From assembly GCA_945861275.1 (NCBI GenBank), contig CAMATZ010000013.1, forward strand, positions 50,746 to 114,745: a stretch of DNA of 64,000 nt. Direction: 5' to 3'. This stretch comes from Bordetella parapertussis. Lineage in GTDB: Bacteria; Pseudomonadota; Gammaproteobacteria; Burkholderiales; SG8-41. The translations under genes were made by a program, and so were the position numbers. The notes below the pieces were generated by a model. It was not told where the DNA came from. It did no database searches and saw only the letters and a list, made by a program, of their open reading frames with translations. Positions 60,051 through 64,000 of the stretch are shown piece after piece. Position 1 is the first letter of the stretch; every line of letters starts with the position of its first letter.

Positions 60051-61384
60051 CTGATGTTTCCCCTACTTTTCCAATTAAAAAGCTGTACAAATCAAGAACT
60101 TGGATGTAGTGTGATGAGAAACGGCGTGTGCATGAACGGTTTTTTCTCTGTGTTGGGACCAACCGACACGGAGAGTTGTCATGCACACGCACGCGAGAAA
60201 GATTGTACAGGGATTTATTCACAAACAGTTGGGGCTGATGCACGCGGCAAGACGCGAGTTGCTGTGCGCGGCGGTGAGCGCGGTAATGGGCGGGCACCTG
60301 CTGAGTCTGTCGCGGCTGGCGCGTGCACTGATGGGTCAGGGCACCCAGAAGGCAGCGCTCAAACGCGTGGATCGGCTGATCGGCAACCAGCGCATTGTGC
60401 AGGAAGCGCAAGTCGTCGGGGCTGCGCTGCTGCGCACCCTGCCCCAAGGTGGGCAGCCGCTGGTGATCGCGGTGGACTGGTCGGCAGTTGCCCCCGATGG
60501 GGCGTTTGTGGAGTTGCGCGCGACAGTCATGCGCGCTGGCATGGGACGAGGGCTGACGATCTACCAGCAGGTTTATCCCGAAAAGAAGCTGGGCAATGCG
60601 CGCGCCGAGCGCACCCTGCTCAAGACGCTGAGCCGATGGATGCCTGCGGGTGTTCCGGTGATCATCCTCACCGATGCCGGGTTTCGCCGGCCGTGGTTTA
60701 CCCAAGTCGAGCGCCTAGGCTGGTCGTGGATCGGGCGTATTCGCTCCGGGGTACATGTTTCGCGCAACCAAACCCATTGGGAGGACGCCAGGGTGTGGTT
60801 TACAAAGGCCACGCGCAAGGCTTGCCGCTGGAGCGGCTGCTGGCTCACGAGTCGCTATCGCTTCGCCTGCGACATGGTGTTGTATCGGCGCCGCGTAAAG
60901 GGTGCAAAACGTTATGGCCGTGCCGGTCACGGCTCGACACCGAAGGCGCGGCGCGAAGCCCGCGCCAGCGCCCACGAGCCGTGGCTGTTGGCGCACGCGC
61001 CGAGCCTGCGCGTCTATCGTGCCGAGGAAATCGTGGCCCTGTATGGGTTGCGCATGCAGATCGAGGAGAACTTCCGCGACAGCAAATCGACGCAGTTGGG
61101 CATGGGACTCGATGTCAGTCAATCGCGTTCGGCGCTGCGCTTGCATGCGTTGCTCTTGATTGGCACTCTGGCGGCGTTTCTGCTCTGGCACATCGGGCAG
61201 TTGGCCGAGGCCGAAGGCTTGCATCTGCGATACAAAGCCACCACGCGTGCTGCACGCGAACTGTCGATCATCACCTTGGCCAAGTTATTGTGTACCCTGC
61301 ATTCACTTCCACTGACTGATACTGCATTACAAACACTCTATGAACGGCTCGGATTGCGCATATGAAAAACCGGGGAAACATCAG
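60051..61384 (+). mobile_element. IS4-family insertion sequence
   Basis: The element is bounded by perfect 13-bp inverted repeats CTGATGTTTCCCC (60051-60063) and its complement (61372-61384), and by a 9-bp direct repeat GGGTTAGGG on both sides (60042-60050 and 61385-61393), which is the target duplication. It is 1,334 bp long with one transposase gene. It landed within a C-rich palindromic repeat. Intact ends, target duplication and an intact gene suggest recent arrival. Confidence 0.9.
60181..61365 (+). CDS. IS4-family transposase
   Basis: This 394-residue DDE transposase has Asp-99 (VDWSAVAPDG), Asp-165 (ILTDAGFRR) and the YREK signature Y289, R292, E296, K303 (YGLRMQIEENFRDSK), all in expected spacing. 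It would cut and rejoin the 13-bp terminal repeats. An overlapping longer frame starting at 60054 is not coding. The CCGACACGGAGAGTTGTC before the ATG includes a weak ribosome-binding site. Confidence 0.93.
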   Translation: MHTHARKIVQGFIHKQLGLMHAARRELLCAAVSAVMGGHLLSLSRLARALMGQGTQKAALKRVDRLIGNQRIVQEAQVVGAALLRTLPQGGQPLVIAVDWSAVAPDGAFVELRATVMRAGMGRGLTIYQQVYPEKKLGNARAERTLLKTLSRWMPAGVPVIILTDAGFRRPWFTQVERLGWSWIGRIRSGVHVSRNQTHWEDARVWFTKATRKACRWSGCWLTSRYRFACDMVLYRRRVKGAKRYGRAGHGSTPKARREARASAHEPWLLAHAPSLRVYRAEEIVALYGLRMQIEENFRDSKSTQLGMGLDVSQSRSALRLHALLLIGTLAAFLLWHIGQLAEAEGLHLRYKATTRAARELSIITLAKLLCTLHSLPLTDTALQTLYERLGLRI

Positions 61385-61472
61385 GGGTTAGGGTGAGGGG
61401 ATGCAGCGTGCCCCTACCCCTACCCACTGCTCCGCTTCAAGTGTTCCCTTGTCCCGCCCCAAGGCGGGCGAG
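61385..61472. repeat. GGGTTAGGGTGAGGGG repeat, right half
   Basis: This begins with the 9-bp target duplication and continues the palindrome split by the IS. A further hairpin, CCCGCCCCAAGGCGGGCGAGGG, lies at about 61455-61473. Confidence 0.7.
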
Positions 61473-61653
61473 GGAGTTACCTACCTGGTAGAGAATGAGT
61501 TTTTGCATTGTAAAGATGTGTAGATACCTAAGCCCTGAAGGGGAGCGGACCAGTTTACTGGCAAGCGCAACGCATGCCCGATAAGTAAGTGCCATTCAAC
61601 TCCAGTACCGTTCCTATCCGCGAAACTCTCAAATGGTATTTCGTTAAGGCGCC

Positions 61654-62565
61654 ATGCCAGCCTCACGGATGACACCTGCTCCGCCCAACCGCGCGCGCGG
61701 CATTGTGCTGATGTTGTGCGCAGGCTTGTGCTGGAGCATCGGCGGCATCATCGTGCGCAGCCTCGTGCTGACGGACGTCTGGGAAATCGTCTTCTGGCGT
61801 GCGTTTTTCATGGCAGCGTTTCTGGGCGTCCTGCTGCTGGTGCTGCGCGGGCGCGGCGCGCTTGCGAGTGTGCGTGCCATCGGCGCGGCGGGGGTGATTG
61901 CAGGCCTGTGCCTCGCGGCGCAAATCTATTGCTTCATACTCGCACTGCACAACACCACGGTGGCCAACACCTTTGTGCTGATGAGTCTTTCGCCGTTGTT
62001 CGCCGCGCTGGCGGGCCTGCTGTTCCTGCGTGAGCGTTTGGCCTGGCACACCTGGATTGCCATCGCCGTCGCGCTGGGCGGCATCGTCATCATGTTTGGT
62101 GAAGGCCTGGGCAGCGGACGCTGGCTCGGCAATCTGTTTGCGCTGTGCATACCGGCGGCCTACGCGTGCCAGATCTTTTTTGTGCGCAAGGTGCGGGGCG
62201 CCCAAGGCAAAGCGCCCGATCTGCTGCCGACAGTGCTCACCGGCGCCCTGATCGCCATGCTGCCGGCGCTATGGTTCGGCTGGCCGCTGGAAGCGGCGGC
62301 GCCGGATTTATCGCTGCTGGCGCTGATGGGCTGCGTGCAACTCGGCCTTGGCTGCTGGCTGATGACACTGGCGGTGCCTCATTTGCGCGCCGCGGAAATG
62401 GGACTGCTCGCCCTCACCGAAACCATCCTCGCGCCGGTGTGGGTGTGGATCGGCATCGGCGAAGCACCCGGTACTGCGGCGTTGGCAGGCGGCGTGTTGA
62501 TTGTTGGCGCGCTGGCGGTGAATGCCTGGATCACGCTCAGGATGGAACGTGTTCGTGATGGCTGA
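61654..62565 (+). CDS. EamA/DMT-superfamily transporter
   Basis: This 303-residue inner-membrane protein has ten hydrophobic segments in two EamA halves (GIVLMLCAGLCWSIGGIIVRSL; later LMGCVQLGLGCWLMTLAVPHL and LALTETILAPVWVWIGIGE). The family exports amino acids, nucleotides or other small metabolites. GTTAAGGCGCC before the ATG gives a weak ribosome-binding site. A 25-bp segment of this gene (62428-62452) is found again exactly at 63688-63712. Confidence 0.88.
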   Translation: MPASRMTPAPPNRARGIVLMLCAGLCWSIGGIIVRSLVLTDVWEIVFWRAFFMAAFLGVLLLVLRGRGALASVRAIGAAGVIAGLCLAAQIYCFILALHNTTVANTFVLMSLSPLFAALAGLLFLRERLAWHTWIAIAVALGGIVIMFGEGLGSGRWLGNLFALCIPAAYACQIFFVRKVRGAQGKAPDLLPTVLTGALIAMLPALWFGWPLEAAAPDLSLLALMGCVQLGLGCWLMTLAVPHLRAAEMGLLALTETILAPVWVWIGIGEAPGTAALAGGVLIVGALAVNAWITLRMERVRDG

Positions 62566-62705
62566 TGTGGCGTTGGCTGGGAACAATGTGGCAGTGATGT
62601 CAGCTCTTATTTCCGAAGGGGTTCATCAGGGTCTCGTGTAGGTGATAAACCACCACTGTCGTTCTCGCGGAGCCTGCCCCGGACTACGATCCGGGGGCGG
62701 GAACC

Positions 62706-62860
62706 GTGCGCCCGTGATGGCGCCAAATCAGCACGGTGTAAGTCCGTGTCGGAGTGTGCCACAGCTCCGTAGCCGAAGGTAGCGGCTCAAAGAAGCTGAG
62801 GAAAGCGCCGCTCAAAAAGCGAAATTACGCAACACCGCTGCACGTAAACCACGCGAACCG
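62706..62860 (+). mobile_element. Group II intron 5' remnant (domain I-like), no reverse transcriptase
   Basis: The segment begins GTGCGCCCGTGATGG, matching the conserved GUGYG 5' end of group II introns, and continues with GGTGTAAGTCC and GAAGCTGAGGAAAGCG, both like conserved domain I pieces. A strong GC hairpin (CCTGCCCCGGA...TCCGGGGGCGGG) lies 8 bp upstream, the type of target used by class C introns. No intron-encoded reverse transcriptase and no convincing domain V follow, so it is a truncated copy. Assignment is from motif recall. Confidence 0.5.
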
Positions 62861-62952
62861 CTAGCTACCGGCAGCATACGGCCTCGCATGTCTATCGCGA
62901 CTGGTACCGGCTCGCCATCGATGAAATATTCGACTCCGAAGAGCATTAAATA

Positions 62953-62972
62953 TACTGTATATTAACTCAGTA
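62953..62972. promoter_or_regulatory. LexA-like SOS box
   Basis: TACTG-TATATTAACT-CAGTA has the CTG-N10-CAG core with TA flanks and matches the classical LexA consensus at 16 of 20 positions by hand count. It lies 210 bp upstream of the small gene at 63183 in an A+T-rich stretch. Confidence 0.5.
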
Positions 62973-63182
62973 TATTGTATACTTTACTCACTCCGCAGCA
63001 GGAAAAAGTGGAGCGCTTGAGCCGGTAACGGCAAATCGAGCGCGAAATCCCAATTTGGTCGCACAAAGCGAAATCTCGGGATAATATTTCGCTCATAGGA
63101 AGCACGATGTTTAACGCAGACTTTTACTTGTACCACGTGCAACAGTCTCTGCTAACCGTAAACAACTGAATAGGAGTTAACC

Positions 63183-63461
63183 ATGAATCACGTTTTCGAA
63201 GCCACTCAATCCGATCCACGCACGCCGAGCAAAGCTGACCTTGAACATATCGGCGATGGCAAGTCGCACCGTGAGGCGTACCCTGAGCAATACTCTCACC
63301 GTCGCGTCGGGGAAATCGTGCGCGTGATGCGTGACGACAAAGAGGTCACGCGTGGCAAAATAGATCGCGTCGTCAACTCCCCGGACGGGCTACTCTGCGC
63401 CCTCGACGATATGACCGACACCTTGTGGGCGTTGTCCGATTGCATCAAGGACGGGTCATGA
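63183..63461 (+). CDS. Unknown 92-residue protein
   Basis: I do not recognise this small protein. AATAGGAGTTAACC before the ATG is a clear ribosome-binding site, so it is very likely expressed. It is charged and soluble (HREAYPEQYSHRRVGEIVRVMRDDKEVTRGKIDRVV), with a possible small beta-barrel in the second half. Its stop overlaps the ATG of the following broken gene (ATGA). Position before a cytosine methyltransferase and after an intron relic suggests an accessory or restriction-linked role; that is inference. Confidence 0.72.
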   Translation: MNHVFEATQSDPRTPSKADLEHIGDGKSHREAYPEQYSHRRVGEIVRVMRDDKEVTRGKIDRVVNSPDGLLCALDDMTDTLWALSDCIKDGS

Positions 63462-63808
63462 AATTCGAAAGTTTTTGACGCCAGAGTGACCTCACCATAT
63501 CCGATATATTAGACGGAGACACTCTGACAATTCCAATTGGAAATAGAAAAGCTTCAGTTGCATTCAAAGCAATTGTCGAAAAGTTAGGTCGGGACGACGT
63601 TCTCGACATCCTTCTAAACTGGGATGACTGCGAGCTGATCGAGGACGGCAAAAACATAATTCAATTTGTCGGCAGAGATCGTGACTACTCGCGCCGGTGT
63701 GGGTGTGGATCGCAGTCCAGCCGGTTCGAGTGCGCGGCGCACGTCGATTGCGTGCTGCTGTGTGACAGTTCAGGTAGTATTACCTGCCGATGGAAAAAAA
63801 ATCGATAA
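63458..63808 (+). pseudogene. Small gene broken by a TGA at codon 7
   Basis: The ATG overlaps the previous stop. After MKFESF there is a TGA (63476-63478), then the same frame stays open: RQSDLTISDILDGDTLTIPIGNRKASVAFKAIVEKLGRDDVLDILLNWDDCELIEDGKNIIQFVG. No other start codon occurs in this part. From about 63688 the sequence is a 25-bp copy from the EamA gene followed by Cys-rich codons unlike the first part, so the end is also replaced. Function unknown. Confidence 0.6.
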
Positions 63809-63816
63809 CGTTATCG
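63803..63816. promoter_or_regulatory. Perfect 14-bp palindrome before the DNA methyltransferase gene
   Basis: CGATAACGTTATCG is fully self-complementary and ends 23 bp upstream of the methyltransferase GTG at 63840. It could be an operator for the methyltransferase itself or a controller protein. Confidence 0.45.
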
Positions 63817-63839
63817 TTCGCTGAAACTTGGAGTGTTGC

Positions 63840-64000
63840 GTGGGAAAAGTCCTGAAAATTGCCGCCCGACAGTCGCTGAAACGCTATGCAGTCGATGAGT
63901 TGCCGCCTAAAACAGTCGCGGAATTCTTCGCCGGTATTGGCCTCATGCGGATGGGTTTGGACAAGGCCGGATGGAAGACGGTATTTGCCAACGACATCGA
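63840..64000 (+). CDS. DNA (cytosine-5-)-methyltransferase, 3' part outside the window
   Basis: The first 53 residues include the S-adenosylmethionine motif I EFFAGIGLMRMGLDKAGW (FFAGIG at 29-34) and the start of motif II (FANDI), which is diagnostic for C5 DNA methyltransferases. GGAG at 63830-63833 precedes the GTG at 63840. The gene runs off the right edge. It may belong to a restriction-modification system or be a solitary methylase; a restriction gene would have to lie further right. Confidence 0.9.
   Translation, partial: MGKVLKIAARQSLKRYAVDELPPKTVAEFFAGIGLMRMGLDKAGWKTVFANDI

Larger units (their letters stand above)
62566..63182. other. Gene-free region with intron remnant and LexA-like box
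   Basis: No convincing coding gene is seen across 617 bases. It holds a GC hairpin (62670-62698), a group II intron 5' part (62706-62860), a short open reading end (62876-62948, ending YRDWYRLAIDEIFDSEEH) that may be the tail of a lost gene, and an SOS-type box (62953-62972). Confidence 0.6.

Noticed and set aside
60054..61319. A 421-codon frame overlapping the transposase
   Set aside because: Shadow frame of the IS4 transposase, which has all catalytic residues in the other frame.
62680..62830. Cobalamin or other riboswitch upstream of the small gene
   Set aside because: No B12 box or other known aptamer core could be found; the conserved pieces fit a group II intron start better.
63458..63808. 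Selenocysteine decoding of the early TGA
   Set aside because: No SECIS-like hairpin directly after the TGA is evident, and the end of the frame is also replaced by foreign sequence, so a broken gene is simpler.
1..64000. CRISPR array, tRNA, rRNA or prophage
   Set aside because: No regularly spaced direct repeats with unique spacers, no tRNA-like cloverleaf with TTCGA arm and no phage structural genes were noticed; the repeats found are palindromic and irregularly spaced.

Overview
The window looks like a chromosomal segment of a GC-rich betaproteobacterium of the Burkholderiales type. The evidence is the number of Bug/TctC-like periplasmic solute-binding proteins (seven apparently intact and one decayed fragment), the expansion of the MmgE/PrpD family (six intact genes and one interrupted paralogue), pirins, enolase-superfamily and amidohydrolase enzymes, and short palindromic intergenic repeats of the kind common in that group. 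The species is not identifiable from the sequence. No rRNA, tRNA or CRISPR array was seen.

Layout. 1-8.7 kb: a catabolic plus-strand run with two paralogous metallo-beta-lactamase-fold hydrolases, a Bug receptor, an Old-Yellow-Enzyme/FadH-type reductase, two MmgE/PrpD proteins and a ketopantoate-reductase-like enzyme. 8.7-9.3 kb: repeats only. 9.3-19.7 kb: mostly minus strand, with a coupled hydantoinase-like enzyme / small protein / G3E metallochaperone GTPase unit, two MmgE/PrpD genes, three Bug receptors (one on the plus strand) and an MptA-like MBL protein. 19.7-21.8 kb: an exported TPR-CHAT protein. 22.0-27.8 kb: a decayed accessory zone with an AMP-ligase pseudogene, two copies of a HicB cassette that has lost HicA, a type III methylase N-terminal remnant, a Bug fragment and a RelE/HTH toxin-antitoxin pair. 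It surrounds a LysR/azoreductase/pirin module. 27.8-34.1 kb: MmgE/PrpD, thioesterase, Gfo/Idh/MocA oxidoreductase, MFS transporter, ArsR regulator and an ABC-type binding protein.

34.2-38.1 kb is the most striking region. An MmgE/PrpD pseudogene is split by about 3.3 kb of opposite-strand operon encoding an Anbu-type proteasome-like peptidase, an N-formylglutamate amidohydrolase-like protein, a transglutaminase-like protein and a RibD-like reductase. 38.1-44.7 kb: alpha/beta hydrolase, carboxymuconolactone decarboxylase-like protein, an unknown protein, a YgiQ radical SAM protein carrying an in-frame repeat, a membrane protein and a quinone oxidoreductase-like enzyme. 45-50.5 kb: a tightly packed Bug/pirin/Bug/acyl-CoA-ligase/amidohydrolase run. 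50.5-59 kb: Bug, MmgE/PrpD, hydrolase, a cytochrome c-BON fusion, a phosphonatase-like HAD enzyme, two small proteins, a beta-propeller and an enolase-superfamily enzyme. 59-64 kb: a second RelE/HTH pair with a perfect operator palindrome, an IS4-family element with terminal repeats and a 9-bp target duplication, an EamA transporter, a group II intron 5' remnant, a LexA-like box, a small unknown gene, a gene broken by an early stop, and the start of a cytosine-5 DNA methyltransferase cut by the window edge.

The core genes suggest uptake and breakdown of varied organic acids, each handled by small sets of receptor, MmgE/PrpD, hydrolase or ligase, with quinone/redox enzymes. Accessory regions lie at 22-28, 34-38 and 59-64 kb. 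Start codons were moved from the longest open frame wherever a ribosome-binding site, signal peptide or family N-terminus argued for it.
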